Of a stretch of 64,000 bases of DNA, positions 17,658-28,546 are shown piece by piece; position 1 is the first letter of the stretch, and the number at the start of each line of letters is the position of its first letter. A program made the translations under genes and the position numbers. The stretch spans positions 434,001-498,000 of the forward strand of contig NZ_CP053837.1 in NCBI RefSeq assembly GCF_013201705.1, written 5' to 3'. This DNA is from Aliarcobacter faecis (lineage in GTDB: Bacteria; Campylobacterota; Campylobacteria; Campylobacterales; Arcobacteraceae). The notes beneath the pieces were generated by a model, which had not been told where the DNA came from, ran no database searches, and was given only the letters and a program-made list of their open reading frames with translations.

Positions 17658-18439
17658 GTAGTTTTGAAGAACTAGCAAAAAAAGAGTTCGAAAGTTCGAA
17701 TAAAGAGATTTTTCCTTTTATTTTTGAAGAAAAACAGTATTGGATAAAAAAAGCAAGAGAGACAAAACCAAATAAAATCCAAACATTTTTTCATAAGTTT
17801 TTCCCATTTGAATTATTAATTCCTTCATTATATAAAACTTCTAAAGAAGCTTTAGAATTTGAAAGTTCTAAGCTTAAAAGATTTGAGACTTTAGGTATAA
17901 ATGTTCCAAAAGTTAGTTATAAAAATGAAGATTTTTTTGTACTAGAAGATAGTGGAGAGAATATAAATGCAATTCTAAGAAATAAAAATATAAGTGAAAA
18001 GAAATTCTACTTTTATGTGGATTTAGTTTTACAAGAGTTGGCAAAAATTCATAATTTGGGACTTTTTCATGGTGGAAGTCAAATAAGAAATTTTACATAT
18101 AAAGAAGAGAAAGTTTTTGTAATAGATTTTGAAGAGAGTTTTGATAAAAATATAGATATAAAAACTTTACAATATAGGGATTTTTTACTTTTTATTTTGT
18201 CTTTTACAAAGATAAAAGGAGTTGAATTTAAAGTAAATTATAGCTATATAATAGATAAATATTTAGAAGTTTCAAACAATAAAGAGTTTATAATTAATCT
18301 TAAGAATTTTGCAAAAAGATTTATTTTTTTTGTTTGGCTTTCTAAAAAAGAGTTTATTAAAAAGAGATTAGGAAGTGATGTAATCTACTTCTTAGATCTA
18401 ATAGAGATTTTAAATAGAATGGATAAAAATGCAAAATAA
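17654..18439 (+). CDS. LPS-core kinase-like protein (Kdo/WaaP family)
   Basis: A 261-residue protein with a protein-kinase-like C-terminal core: the catalytic-loop-like LGLFHGGSQIRNFTY (HGxxxxxN) near residue 140 and the metal-binding VIDFEES about 15 residues later. LPS kinases of this family phosphorylate Kdo or heptose with ATP, and its place among waaC, lpxL-type and heptosyltransferase genes supports that role. The TTG start at 17654 overlaps the preceding stop by 4 bp. Acceptor sugar unknown. Confidence 0.75.
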   Translation: MSSFEELAKKEFESSNKEIFPFIFEEKQYWIKKARETKPNKIQTFFHKFFPFELLIPSLYKTSKEALEFESSKLKRFETLGINVPKVSYKNEDFFVLEDSGENINAILRNKNISEKKFYFYVDLVLQELAKIHNLGLFHGGSQIRNFTYKEEKVFVIDFEESFDKNIDIKTLQYRDFLLFILSFTKIKGVEFKVNYSYIIDKYLEVSNNKEFIINLKNFAKRFIFFVWLSKKEFIKKRLGSDVIYFLDLIEILNRMDKNAK

Positions 18440-18782
18440 ACCAAAATATAGTTTTCTGAAAAATTGGAAATATGCTCTTGATGGTTTAATAACTGCTATA
18501 AAAACAGAAAGCTCTTTTAAACTTGAGCTTTTTTGTGCAGTTTTTATAATCATAGGAATTTTATATATAGATACAAGTTTGACAAATAAACTAATACTTC
18601 TGATAACTGGTATTTTAGTTTTGATTGTTGAACTTATAAATTCAGCTATTGAAAATGTAGTTGATTTATGTACAAAAGAGATACACCCACTAGCAAAAAA
18701 TGCAAAAGATATAGGCTCAACTGCTGTTATGTTTTCTATTGGATTGCATATTGTTTGTTGGGTTTGGATTCTATTTAATTAA
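18429..18782 (+). CDS. dgkA: Diacylglycerol kinase
   Basis: Small integral-membrane kinase that recycles diacylglycerol, for example that released when phospholipids donate phosphoethanolamine to LPS or glycans. The 117-residue protein has three membrane helices and the signature ELINSAIENVVDL near residue 63. It overlaps the upstream gene by 11 bp. A phosphoethanolamine transferase at 39223 in the same region would generate its substrate. Confidence 0.92.
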   Translation: MQNKPKYSFLKNWKYALDGLITAIKTESSFKLELFCAVFIIIGILYIDTSLTNKLILLITGILVLIVELINSAIENVVDLCTKEIHPLAKNAKDIGSTAVMFSIGLHIVCWVWILFN

Positions 18783-18797
18783 AGGTAGATAACAAGC

Positions 18798-19802
18798 ATG
18801 AAAAGTATTAAAAAAATATTAATTATAAGATGTGGAGCATTGGGTGATTTAGTTTATTCGACTTCTGTAATAGAGGCTTTAAGATTTGAATATGGAGAAG
18901 ATATAATAATTGATTATTTATCAACTCCTGGTTCTTCAAAACTTTTTGAAAGTGATAAGAGAATTAATAAAGTTTTTCATTTAAAACATAAAAAAATCCC
19001 GATATTTTTTAGCTCTCAAAAAAAAGCTATTATCAATTATTCAAAAAAAGAGCCTTATGATATTTTAATAAATTTTGAAATGGGAAAGCCATTTCAAAGT
19101 CTAGTTAAAAAAATTGTAGCGAATAAGAAAGTTGGTTGGTTTAATGAAAATATTGATATTCCTTTTGAATTAAATCGTGGTGAACAACAAAAATATTTTT
19201 ATAAATCTATTGTTTCAACATATAATCTAGAAAGGTCTTACCCTAAAGTTTCTATATTAGACTTTAAAGATATTCAAGGAAAGTTTAATTTAGAAGATGA
19301 ATATATAGTAATTGCTCCTAGTAATTCTCATGTTAATAGAAGAGGGATAAATTATAGAGCTTGGGAAAATAGTTATTGGATTGAATTAATCAATTATTTA
19401 TCAAAAAAGATTTTAATAGTAGTCTTAGGTGCAAAAAGTGAAGATAATTTTTTTAATTTATTAAAACCTTATCCTAAAAATGTTGTTGATTTAGTTGGAA
19501 AAACGAATATATCAGAATTAAATACGGTTATAAAATATGCAAAAATTGTAATATGTACTGATTCAGCTGTTGGACATATTAGTGCAGCAACAAATACACC
19601 AGTAATTGTTCTAATGGGACCAAATAATACTATTACAGATTCTCCTTATTCTACACCATATAATAAAGTTTATCCAATTTCTTTAAAATTAGATTGTTCT
19701 CCTTGTTATAAGACAGAAATTATGAAAAAATGTAAAGATAATATTTGTATGAAGAATATAAGCCCTAAAATGGTTATAAATAAGATTTTATCTAATATAT
19801 AG
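18798..19802 (+). CDS. GT9 heptosyltransferase-type glycosyltransferase
   Basis: A 334-residue GT-B protein with the GT9 N-terminus [23 protein letters not shown] and the donor-site motif [25 protein letters not shown] near residue 250. The C-terminal Cys-rich segment [18 protein letters not shown] is common in GT9 proteins that add heptose. It is one of four GT9 genes in the window and probably adds a further heptose or hexose to the core. The acceptor is unknown. rmlA follows after 37 bp with its own strong RBS (AGAGGTGAG). Confidence 0.8.
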   Translation: MKSIKKILIIRCGALGDLVYSTSVIEALRFEYGEDIIIDYLSTPGSSKLFESDKRINKVFHLKHKKIPIFFSSQKKAIINYSKKEPYDILINFEMGKPFQSLVKKIVANKKVGWFNENIDIPFELNRGEQQKYFYKSIVSTYNLERSYPKVSILDFKDIQGKFNLEDEYIVIAPSNSHVNRRGINYRAWENSYWIELINYLSKKILIVVLGAKSEDNFFNLLKPYPKNVVDLVGKTNISELNTVIKYAKIVICTDSAVGHISAATNTPVIVLMGPNNTITDSPYSTPYNKVYPISLKLDCSPCYKTEIMKKCKDNICMKNISPKMVINKILSNI

Positions 19803-19839
19803 TAAAATATTAAAATATCCAATAATAAGAGGTGAGCAG

Positions 19840-20730
19840 ATGAAAGGGATAATACTAGCAGGAGGGAGTGGAACAAGATTGTACCCAATCACAAAAGGAG
19901 TAAGTAAACAATTAGTTCCAATTTATGATAAACCAATGATTTATTATCCTTTGTCAGTTTTAATGTTAGCAGGAATTAAAGAAGTGCTTATTATTACAAC
20001 CCCACAAGATCAATCAAGCTTTATAAACCTTTTAGGAGATGGGAAAGATTTAGGTATGAGATTTGAATATGTAGTTCAACCAAGCCCAGATGGTTTAGCC
20101 CAAGCATTTATCTTAGGTGAAAAATTTCTAGATGGTGATGATGCTTGTCTAGTACTTGGAGATAATATCTTTTATGGACATGGATTAACAGAGTTATTAG
20201 CTAAAAGTATAAGAAATATTAAAGATGAAAATAAAGCAACTGTATTTGGTTACTATGTAAGTGATCCACAAAGATATGGAGTAGCAGAATTTAATGAAAA
20301 TGGTGATGTAATAAGTATAGAAGAAAAACCAAAAGAGCCAAAATCAAACTATGCTGTTGTAGGACTGTATTTTTATCCAAATGATGTAGTAAAAAAAGCT
20401 AAAAATGTAAAACCAAGTAATCGTGGTGAACTAGAAATCACAACTTTAAATCAAGATTATTTAAATGAAAATAGATTAAAAGTAGAACTTATGGGAAGAG
20501 GATATGCTTGGCTTGATACAGGAACTCATGAAAGTTTGTTGGAAGCAAGTTCTTTTATTCAAACAATTGAAAATAGACAAAGTCTAAAAGTTGCATGCCT
20601 TGAAGAGATAGCTTATGAGATGGGATATATAACAAAAGAAAAACTTTTAGAACTAGCAGAACCTTTGAAAAAGAATCAATATGGACAATACTTAATTTCT
20701 AGAGCAAATCAACCAAGAAGGATGAAATAA
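19840..20730 (+). CDS. rmlA: Glucose-1-phosphate thymidylyltransferase
   Basis: First step of dTDP-L-rhamnose synthesis: dTTP plus glucose-1-phosphate to dTDP-glucose. The 296-residue protein shows the nucleotidyltransferase signature [38 protein letters not shown], and GDNIFYGHG for metal binding. It is the usual short RmlA length. The rml genes lie in the order A-C-D-B with small gaps or overlaps, so they form one unit feeding the O-chain glycosyltransferases downstream. Confidence 0.96.
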   Translation: MKGIILAGGSGTRLYPITKGVSKQLVPIYDKPMIYYPLSVLMLAGIKEVLIITTPQDQSSFINLLGDGKDLGMRFEYVVQPSPDGLAQAFILGEKFLDGDDACLVLGDNIFYGHGLTELLAKSIRNIKDENKATVFGYYVSDPQRYGVAEFNENGDVISIEEKPKEPKSNYAVVGLYFYPNDVVKKAKNVKPSNRGELEITTLNQDYLNENRLKVELMGRGYAWLDTGTHESLLEASSFIQTIENRQSLKVACLEEIAYEMGYITKEKLLELAEPLKKNQYGQYLISRANQPRRMK

Positions 20731-20732
20731 TT

Positions 20733-21308
20733 ATGATATTTACTAAAACGCAAATTCCAGAAGTTGTAATTATTGAACCAAAAATTCATGGAGATAATAG
20801 AGGATATTTTGTAGAAACTTTTCGTGCAGATAAACTTGAAGAATTTCTAGGATATAAGATAAAATTTTGCCAAGATAATGAATCAAAAAGTTCTAAAGGA
20901 GTTTTAAGAGGACTTCACTATCAACTTCCACCATTCTCTCAAACAAAATTAGTAAGAGTAATAAAAGGGAAAGTACTTGATGTTGCAGTTGATATAAGAA
21001 AGAATTCTCCAACTTTTGGACAACATGTTGCAGTTCTTTTAAGTGATGAAAATAAAAAGCAATTATTAGTTCCAAGAGGATTTGCACATGGATTTGTAGT
21101 ACTTAAAGATGATACAATATTTGCATATAAAGTAGATAACTACTATAGTCCAGAGTGTGATAGAGGAATTGCCTTTGATGATAAGGAACTAAATATAGAT
21201 TGGATTTTAAAAAAAGAAGAATTAAATTTATCAACTAAAGATACAGAACAACCAAAATTAAATCAAACAAATGATTTGTTTGAATATGGAGTAGATTATT
21301 ATGCTTAA
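20733..21308 (+). CDS. rmlC: dTDP-4-dehydrorhamnose 3,5-epimerase
   Basis: Epimerises dTDP-4-keto-6-deoxyglucose at C3 and C5. The 191-residue cupin contains RGYFVETF, GVLRGLHYQLPPFSQTKLVRV (catalytic His in GLHYQ) and VPRGFAHGFVVL. It starts two bases after the rmlA stop and overlaps rmlD by 8 bp. Confidence 0.96.
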   Translation: MIFTKTQIPEVVIIEPKIHGDNRGYFVETFRADKLEEFLGYKIKFCQDNESKSSKGVLRGLHYQLPPFSQTKLVRVIKGKVLDVAVDIRKNSPTFGQHVAVLLSDENKKQLLVPRGFAHGFVVLKDDTIFAYKVDNYYSPECDRGIAFDDKELNIDWILKKEELNLSTKDTEQPKLNQTNDLFEYGVDYYA

Positions 21309-22188
21309 TAATACTTTTAATATCTTAGTTACTGGTTCAAAGGGACAACTGGGAAATGAAATAAAAGAGTTGTCTTCAAATTACTCTTATAACTTCTTTT
21401 TTATAACTAGAGATGATATTGATATAACAAATAAAGAGAGTATTAAAAACTTTTGTCAAATAAATAGTATAAATGTAATTATAAATTGTGCAGCTTATAC
21501 TGCAGTTGATAAAGCTGAAACTGATATAGAAAATGCAGACTTAGTAAATAGAAAAGCTGTAAAAAAACTTGCTCTTGTTTCTAAAGAACTAAATATAAAA
21601 CTAATTCATATCTCAACAGACTATGTATTTGATGGTAAAAACTTTAAACCATATTGTGAAGAGTTTCAAACAAACCCACAAAGTGTATATGGTAAAACAA
21701 AGTTAGAGGGTGAACTTGAATTTATAAATATAAATCCAAAAAATTCTTTAATTATAAGAACTTCTTGGGTTTATTCTTATTATGGAAATAATTTTGTAAA
21801 AACGATGCTTCGTTTAGGAAAAGAAAAAGAGTCTCTAGGAGTAATTTTTGACCAAGTAGGGACTCCGACTTATGCTGTACATTTAGCTAAAACTATACTT
21901 GATATTATTCCACAGATAGATAATGAAAAAGTAGATATTTATAATTATTCAAATGAAGGAGTTCTTTCTTGGTATGATTTTGCAAAAGAGATAATAAAAA
22001 TGGCTAAATTATCTTGTAAAATAAATCCAATAGAGACTTTTCAGTATCCAACACCAGCAAAACGACCACATTTTTCTGTGTTAAATAAAGCAAAAATAAA
22101 AGAAATGTTTAATATTGAAATTCCATATTGGAAAGATGGTTTAGATGATTGTTTAAAAAGATTAGGAGAAATAAATAGTGTTGAATAA
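21301..22188 (+). CDS. rmlD: dTDP-4-dehydrorhamnose reductase
   Basis: NAD(P)H-dependent last step giving dTDP-L-rhamnose. The 295-residue SDR protein has the nucleotide-binding LVTGSKGQLGNEI, the INCAAYTAVDKAE stretch, STDYVFDG and the catalytic YGKTKLEGE. Overlaps on both sides show tight coupling within rmlACDB. Confidence 0.96.
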   Translation: MLNNTFNILVTGSKGQLGNEIKELSSNYSYNFFFITRDDIDITNKESIKNFCQINSINVIINCAAYTAVDKAETDIENADLVNRKAVKKLALVSKELNIKLIHISTDYVFDGKNFKPYCEEFQTNPQSVYGKTKLEGELEFININPKNSLIIRTSWVYSYYGNNFVKTMLRLGKEKESLGVIFDQVGTPTYAVHLAKTILDIIPQIDNEKVDIYNYSNEGVLSWYDFAKEIIKMAKLSCKINPIETFQYPTPAKRPHFSVLNKAKIKEMFNIEIPYWKDGLDDCLKRLGEINSVE

Positions 22189-23209
22189 CTCAAAAACAAT
22201 ATTAGTAACAGGATGTGCGGGATTTATAGGTTCAAATTTTGTTCCATATTTTTTAGAAAAATATCCTAACTATAATCTTATAAATTTAGACCTTTTAACT
22301 TATGCAGGAAATTTAGAAAATCTAAAAGAGTGTGAAAATAATCCAAGATATAAATTTATAAAAGGTGATATTTGTAATAGAGAACTTGTAGAGTTTATAT
22401 TTAGTGAATTTGATATAAGAGGAGTTATTCATTTTGCAGCTGAATCTCATGTGGATAACTCTATTAAAAATCCTGGAGTATTTGTACAAACAAATGTAAA
22501 TGGAACATATACTTTGGTTGATGTTGCAAAAAAATATTGGATGGAAAAACCGTTTGTTTATAAATCAAATTATCAAGATTGTAGATTTCATCATATTTCG
22601 ACAGATGAAGTATATGGAACGCTTAGTCTTCACCCAAATGATTTGTTTACTGAAATAACTCCTTATGCTCCAAATTCACCTTACAGTGCATCAAAAGCTT
22701 CATCTGATATGATAATAAGAGCTTATCATGAGACATTTGGATTAAATACAGTTATTACAAATTGTTCAAATAATTATGGACCAAAACAACATGATGAAAA
22801 ATTAATTCCAACAATTATTAGAAATGCTCTTTTAGGAAATCCAATACCAATATATGGAGATGGTAAAAATATAAGAGATTGGTTATATGTACTTGATCAT
22901 TGTAAAGGAATAGATCTTGTTTATCATAAAGGTAAAAAAGGTGAGACATATAATATTGGTGGAAGAAATGAAAGAACAAATCTACAAATAGTAGATAGAA
23001 TTTGTACTATTTTAGACCAAGAAGTTCCAAAAGAGAGTTCATATAAGAAGTTAATCACTTTTGTAGAAGATAGAGCAGGGCATGATAGAAGATATGCAAT
23101 AGATGCAACAAAGCTTGAAAATGAACTTGGATGGAAAGCAGATGAGAACTTTGATACAGGTATAGTTAAAACTATTAATTGGTATTTAGGGAAGTATAAT
23201 GCAAAATAA
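22178..23209 (+). CDS. rmlB: dTDP-glucose 4,6-dehydratase
   Basis: Second pathway step, converting dTDP-glucose to the 4-keto-6-deoxy sugar with bound NAD. The 343-residue extended SDR shows VTGCAGFIGSNFVPYF, HFAAESHVDNSI, HISTDEVYGTL and the catalytic YSASKASSDMIIRAY. GTG at 22178 (followed by TTG at 22181) is within the rmlD 3' end. The next gene overlaps its stop by 11 bp. It is unusually placed last in the set. Confidence 0.96.
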   Translation: MLNNSKTILVTGCAGFIGSNFVPYFLEKYPNYNLINLDLLTYAGNLENLKECENNPRYKFIKGDICNRELVEFIFSEFDIRGVIHFAAESHVDNSIKNPGVFVQTNVNGTYTLVDVAKKYWMEKPFVYKSNYQDCRFHHISTDEVYGTLSLHPNDLFTEITPYAPNSPYSASKASSDMIIRAYHETFGLNTVITNCSNNYGPKQHDEKLIPTIIRNALLGNPIPIYGDGKNIRDWLYVLDHCKGIDLVYHKGKKGETYNIGGRNERTNLQIVDRICTILDQEVPKESSYKKLITFVEDRAGHDRRYAIDATKLENELGWKADENFDTGIVKTINWYLGKYNAK

Positions 23210-24044
23210 TCCAAAATGTTCAATAATAATATCTGTTTATAAAGATACTGATAGTTTAGATTTAATTTTAGAATCCTTATCAAATCAAACAATTATACCT
23301 AATGAAGTAATAATTTCAGAAGATTGTCAAAGTGAAGAGATGAGAGATTATATAAATATTGCAAAAGATAAATATAAAGACCTTGATATTACTCATCTTT
23401 TTCAAGAAGATATTGGATGGAGAAAAAATAGGGCATTAAATAGAGCAATTCTTGCTTCAAAATATGAATATTTAATATTTATAGATGGAGATTGTGTACC
23501 TTTTGATAATTTTATTGAAAATCATGTAATGCAAGCTGAAAAAAAGATAGTTTTATCTGGTAAAAGAGTAGAGTTAGGTGAAAATATTACAAATCAAATT
23601 CGCTCTAGAAGATTATCTGTTTCAAAATTAACTAAAAATTATTGGTCTTATGCTCCTCAGCTTATTAAAGATAAAACTAGACATTTAGAAGATATTTTAC
23701 ATATATCATATAAATCATTTTGGGCTCCTTTTATGAAAAGAGATGTAAATTATATTATAGGCTGTAATTGGTCAGTTTTTAAAGAAGACATATTAGCTAT
23801 AAATGGCTTTGATGAAACATATACTTTACCTTCTATTGGTGAAGATGTTGATTTAGGCTGGAGGTTTAGAGGATTAGGAATAGAACTTAAATCCTGTAGG
23901 CATAATGCAAATTTAGTACATTTATATCATAAAAAGAGATTTAATAATACTCAAGGTGAGATAAATAATGCAATTTTATGGAAAAATCATGCACAAAATA
24001 AATTTTTTTGTGAAAATGGAATTAAAAAAATAAATGATAATTAA
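23199..24044 (+). CDS. GT2 glycosyltransferase
   Basis: A 281-residue GT-A protein: N-terminal CSIIISVYKDTDSLDLIL, a DxD-like IDGDCVPFDNFI near residue 95, and a C-terminal GEDVDLGWRFRGLG of the galactosyltransferase-C type near residue 220. It has no membrane segments and is probably peripheral on the cytoplasmic face. It overlaps rmlB and the ligase/polymerase gene, so it belongs to the O-chain unit. Donor and acceptor are unknown. Confidence 0.82.
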   Translation: MQNNPKCSIIISVYKDTDSLDLILESLSNQTIIPNEVIISEDCQSEEMRDYINIAKDKYKDLDITHLFQEDIGWRKNRALNRAILASKYEYLIFIDGDCVPFDNFIENHVMQAEKKIVLSGKRVELGENITNQIRSRRLSVSKLTKNYWSYAPQLIKDKTRHLEDILHISYKSFWAPFMKRDVNYIIGCNWSVFKEDILAINGFDETYTLPSIGEDVDLGWRFRGLGIELKSCRHNANLVHLYHKKRFNNTQGEINNAILWKNHAQNKFFCENGIKKINDN

Positions 24045-25305
24045 TATAAAAAATATTGAATATTCTAAAATAAGTAGTTTTGCAGATAAATTGTTGATAT
24101 TATTTATTTTGTGCTTTTCTTTCTTCGTATCTTTTCATCCCGTGGTTGGAAAGTACCTTGTAAATAATATGTTTTATATTTGGTTAATTAGTTTAAATTT
24201 TAAAAATATTTTTTTTTATCTTAAAAACAATAAAATATTTCTATTTATAATAATATTTTTTTTATGGATAACATTCACTGTTATAATAATACCAACAACA
24301 AATTATTATAATTATGATAATTTTATTAAATATTTTTTATTACCTATACTAATCATTATTACAACAATAAAAAAAGAGCATATAAAATACATTATAAGTG
24401 CTTTTTTAGCTGGTATGTTTATAAATGAATTAATATCATATGGAATATATTTTGAGTTAATACAAAATAGTTTTTTAGGATTTAATATTGTAGGAAATAA
24501 GTTTAATCCTGTTCCTTTTTTGACATCTCATATTGAATATACATTATTTTTGTCATTTACTATTATTGTCTCTTTGTTTTCTATTTTTACTATAAATAGT
24601 AAATTTTTAAAAGTATTATTATCTTTATTTATTACTACAATGACGATAAATTTGTTTATAACTACCGGAAGGACAGGACAATTTACTTTATTAATGACCA
24701 TAATATTTTTAATAATAATATATTTTAGACATAATATAAAATATATAATGTTAAGCTTTGTAACTATATTTTCTGTATTTATTCTTGCATTTAATTTTAG
24801 TTCAAATACTAATACAAGATTACAACAAGGCTATTCAGATATTATTAAATTGATTGAAAATAAAGATTATAATACAAGTTTTGGCATTAGATTGACTTCT
24901 TATATTATTATTCCAGATATTATAAAAGATGAAAGATTTAATCTATTCTATGGAATGGGATATTGTGAAAAAGATAGAATAATTCAAGATATACAAATTA
25001 AAAAAATTGGTACTTTCATGGAAGGAACATTTGGGCATTTACACAATACTTATATTGCGCTACTTGCTGGAACAGGTTTTGTAGGAATAATAATATTCTT
25101 AATTCTTTGGTATTATCTATTCACACTTAAAATAGAAGATGGGTATATAAATTATATAAGATATTCATTTTTCTTTGTTATATCATTTGGTGGTATTTCA
25201 TCAGAACTTTTTTGGCAAAAAGAAGTGATGTTATTGAGTGCTATTTTTATATCTATAATTATTTATACAACCACAAATAATAAAAAGGAGAAAATTAATG
25301 AATAA
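24034..25305 (+). CDS. O-antigen ligase/polymerase family membrane protein (WaaL/Wzy-like)
   Basis: A 423-residue protein with about 11-12 hydrophobic segments and a periplasmic loop between residues ~240 and ~340. After it comes GHLHNTYIALLAGTGFVGIIIF, the HNxYL-type signature of the O-antigen ligase family. It could join O-chain to core or polymerise O-units; sequence does not separate these. Its strongly T-rich coding stretch and low GC fit the variable part of a surface-polysaccharide locus. It overlaps both neighbouring genes by 8-11 bp. Confidence 0.75.
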   Translation: MIINIKNIEYSKISSFADKLLILFILCFSFFVSFHPVVGKYLVNNMFYIWLISLNFKNIFFYLKNNKIFLFIIIFFLWITFTVIIIPTTNYYNYDNFIKYFLLPILIIITTIKKEHIKYIISAFLAGMFINELISYGIYFELIQNSFLGFNIVGNKFNPVPFLTSHIEYTLFLSFTIIVSLFSIFTINSKFLKVLLSLFITTMTINLFITTGRTGQFTLLMTIIFLIIIYFRHNIKYIMLSFVTIFSVFILAFNFSSNTNTRLQQGYSDIIKLIENKDYNTSFGIRLTSYIIIPDIIKDERFNLFYGMGYCEKDRIIQDIQIKKIGTFMEGTFGHLHNTYIALLAGTGFVGIIIFLILWYYLFTLKIEDGYINYIRYSFFFVISFGGISSELFWQKEVMLLSAIFISIIIYTTTNNKKEKINE

Positions 25306-26260
25306 CTTAGTATCTATTGCTATGTGTAGTTATAATGGGGAAAGGTTTATTCAAGAACAAATAGATTCTATCTTATCTCAAAGTTATACAAATTTTGAAT
25401 TAATTATTGTTGATGACGGTTCAAATGATAATACTATAAAAATACTAGAAGATTATGTAAAAAAAGATAATCGAGTAAAATTCTTTCAAAATGATAAAAA
25501 TCTTGGTTTTGTAAAAAATTTTGAAAAGGCTATTAGTTTATGTAATGGAGATTATATTGCTCTTGCAGATCAAGATGATATTTGGAAAAAGGATAAGATT
25601 GAAGTTTTTATTAAAAATATAGGAGATAATTTATTAATTTATTCAGATGCCATTTTAATAGATCAATATTCAAAAGAGATAGGAAAAGAATTAATTAGAC
25701 CAAATGGTAATTTAGTAGAAGGAAAATGTAATAAAGCTTTTATATTTTATAACTGTGTTTCTGGGAATACTTTAATGTTTAAGAAAGAATTAATAAAGTA
25801 TATTTTACCTATACCAGAGAAAATTACATTTCATGATATTTGGATAGCATTTATTGCTTCTACAATTGGTACTATTACTTTTACAGAAGAGGCAATGACA
25901 TATTATAGAAGATATAGTGAACAAGTTACAAAAGACTCAAAAAAAGAGTATAAAACAATTTCTGATAGATTAAAAAAGAAAGAAAAATCATATTTACTTC
26001 ATGCAGAAAACTTAGTAAATTATTGTAAAGAATTTGCAAAAGTAAAAAATATAGATGAAGATATGAAAAATATTTTAGATATTTTTATAGGACATTACTC
26101 AAATTATAATAAAGGTTATTTTAACCTTAAAATGAGAGATTATTTAAAAAAATATAAAAATGAATTATTTGCTATAAAAAGAGAAAAAACAAGAGATAGA
26201 TATATAAAAAGATATTATTTCAAAAATAAATTATTAAAAATATTTTTTTATTCAATTTAG
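25298..26260 (+). CDS. GT2 glycosyltransferase
   Basis: A 320-residue GT-A enzyme with VSIAMCSYNGERFIQEQIDS, the IIVDDGSNDNT motif, and LADQDDIW near residue 95. The ADQDDIW form is common in rhamnosyl- and glucosyltransferases acting on surface polysaccharides. Its C-terminal third is basic. The rml genes in the same unit make dTDP-rhamnose a plausible donor, by inference only. Confidence 0.82.
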   Translation: MNNLVSIAMCSYNGERFIQEQIDSILSQSYTNFELIIVDDGSNDNTIKILEDYVKKDNRVKFFQNDKNLGFVKNFEKAISLCNGDYIALADQDDIWKKDKIEVFIKNIGDNLLIYSDAILIDQYSKEIGKELIRPNGNLVEGKCNKAFIFYNCVSGNTLMFKKELIKYILPIPEKITFHDIWIAFIASTIGTITFTEEAMTYYRRYSEQVTKDSKKEYKTISDRLKKKEKSYLLHAENLVNYCKEFAKVKNIDEDMKNILDIFIGHYSNYNKGYFNLKMRDYLKKYKNELFAIKREKTRDRYIKRYYFKNKLLKIFFYSI

Positions 26261-26267
26261 GTAAATA

Positions 26268-27194
26268 ATGAAAAATATAGATATCTCATTTATTACAATA
26301 AACTACAACTCTTCTTCTTTTACTATAGAATTAATTAATAGTATTTTAATTCAAACAAAAGATATAAAATATGAAATTATAATTGTTGATAATGCTTCAA
26401 AGTATGAAGATTTGAATAATTTAAAAGAGTTTATAAAAGAAATAAAAGATATAAAATTAGTAGAAAATAGGATTAATAGTGGCTTTGCAAGTGGCAATAT
26501 GCTGGGAGTTAATAGTGCTAGTGGGGAATACTATTTTTTTATTAATAATGATTGTAAAATTTTAAATAATAGTGCAAAAATTTTAAAAGATTTTTTAGAA
26601 GAAAATAATGATGTTGCATTAGTAACAGGGAAGGTGCTTGATGAAAAAGGAGGATTCTCTTCATCATATAAGCAGTTCCCACATTTGATAAAAGAGTTAT
26701 TTGGAAATAGTATTCAAAGGATTATTTCAAAAAATAAATTTCCTAGTAATAAAATAAATCTTCAAATAAACTCCCAAGTTGAAGTAATAAGTGGTTCTTG
26801 TATGTTTTTTGACTCAAATATTTTTAAACAAATAGGGGGATTTGATACAGTCTTTTTTTTGTATTGTGAAGAAGAAGATATTTGTAAAAGAGTTTGGGAT
26901 TTTGGTAAAAAAGTATATTTTGTACCTAATGCTCAAATTTATCATAAATCAGGAGGAAGTTCTTCTAAAAATTTTGAAATGGAGAGAGAATTTTATATAT
27001 CTTATTATCATTTATTAGATAAGTATTATTTTATAGGTAGTAAGATATTACTAAAGTTTTCTTTATTAATTAAATTATTTTTTAGAATTTTTAAGAAAAA
27101 GAATGGCTTAAAGATATTTTTATCTTTTATGGGTGGATTTTCAAAGAAAAATAGTTTAAGGTATTTACAACAACTAAGAGATGTGGAGGAATAA
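26268..27194 (+). CDS. GT2 rhamnosyltransferase-like glycosyltransferase
   Basis: A 308-residue GT-A protein with ISFITINYNSSSFTIELINS, the EIIIVDNAS strand, FINNDCKIL near residue 90 (the NDD/DxD position) and FFLYCEEEDICKRVWDFG near residue 205. This combination is typical of the RfbF-like rhamnosyltransferase group. The C-terminus has a hydrophobic, membrane-associating stretch. The MBOAT gene begins five bases after the stop. Confidence 0.8.
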   Translation: MKNIDISFITINYNSSSFTIELINSILIQTKDIKYEIIIVDNASKYEDLNNLKEFIKEIKDIKLVENRINSGFASGNMLGVNSASGEYYFFINNDCKILNNSAKILKDFLEENNDVALVTGKVLDEKGGFSSSYKQFPHLIKELFGNSIQRIISKNKFPSNKINLQINSQVEVISGSCMFFDSNIFKQIGGFDTVFFLYCEEEDICKRVWDFGKKVYFVPNAQIYHKSGGSSSKNFEMEREFYISYYHLLDKYYFIGSKILLKFSLLIKLFFRIFKKKNGLKIFLSFMGGFSKKNSLRYLQQLRDVEE

Positions 27195-27199
27195 GAAAG

Positions 27200-28546
27200 A
27201 TGCTATTTAATAGTTATGAATTTATATTTGCATTTTTACCAATAGTATTTATAGTTTACTTTTACTTAAATAGTAAAAGGATGGTTTTAGGTGCAAAGAT
27301 ATGGTTAGTATTAGCAAGTTTATTTTTCTATAGCTATTGGAATATAATATATCTACCATTAATATTATTATCAATATTTGTGAACTACGGAGTAGGGATA
27401 AGTTTAGTGAATAGTGATAAAATAAGAAAATTATCTTCAAAAACTATTCTTACTTTTGGGATAGTATTTAATCTAGGATTATTAGGATATTTTAAATATA
27501 CAGATTTTTTCTTAGAGAACTTTAATGGGATATTTGAGACAAATATTCCTCTACCACATATAATACTTCCTTTAGGGATTAGTTTTTTTACTTTTACCCA
27601 AATAGCATTTTTAGTAGATGCTTATAAAAAAGAGGCTAAAGAGTATAATATATTTAACTATATGCTCTTTGTAACATATTTTCCACATTTACTAGCTGGT
27701 CCAATTTTGCATCATAAAGAGATGATGCCACAATTTGCTTCTAAATATAACTATATAAAGAATTATAGAAATATAGCATTAGGACTTTTTATATTTTCTA
27801 TAGGATTATTTAAAAAAGTAGTAATAGCAGATACATTTGCAGTATGGGCAAATGCTGGATTTGATACAGCAACAACATTGAATTTAATAGAAGCATGGGC
27901 AACATCTTTATCATATACTTTTCAATTATATTTTGATTTTTCAGGATATACAGATATGGCAATAGGTATAAGTTTGATGTTTAATATAAAACTTCCTATT
28001 AACTTTAATTCACCATATAAAGCATTATCTATTCAAGACTTTTGGAGAAGATGGCATATGACTTTAAGTAGATTTCTTAGAGATTATTTATATATACCGC
28101 TTGGAGGAAATAGAAAAGGGAATATTAGAACATATGTAAATCTAATAACAACATTTTTATTAGGTGGACTATGGCATGGAGCAGGATGGACATTTATAAT
28201 TTGGGGATTGCTACATGGTATAGCATTAGCAATACATAGGTTTTGGCAAAGCTTAGGATTTAGAATGAATAAAATCTTAGCATGGTTTATAACATTTAAC
28301 TTTATAAATATAACATGGATATTTTTTAGAGCAAAAGATTTTGAGAGTGCAATGAAAGTATTAAGTAGTATGTTTAGTTTGAATAATATAGTATTACCAG
28401 AGAAATATTTTAAATTCTTAAGTCAATATAATGAGATATATTTTAGATTTGGAGAAGTATATGATAATATATTAGGGAAAAGTAATACAACAGTGTTTAT
28501 CATTGTTGGGTTTATTATTGTTCTTGCTTTTAAAAATAGTATGGAA
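27200..28546 (+). repeat. 1347-bp direct repeat, copy 1 (MBOAT 5' portion)
   Basis: Reading the two copies at a constant offset of 2637 bp, I see no mismatch from the ATG at 27200 to 28546. The base just before the ATG and the bases after 28546 differ from copy 2. The boundaries are inside or at the edges of the coding sequence, so this is a gene-internal duplication or gene conversion tract without an associated IS. Confidence 0.92.
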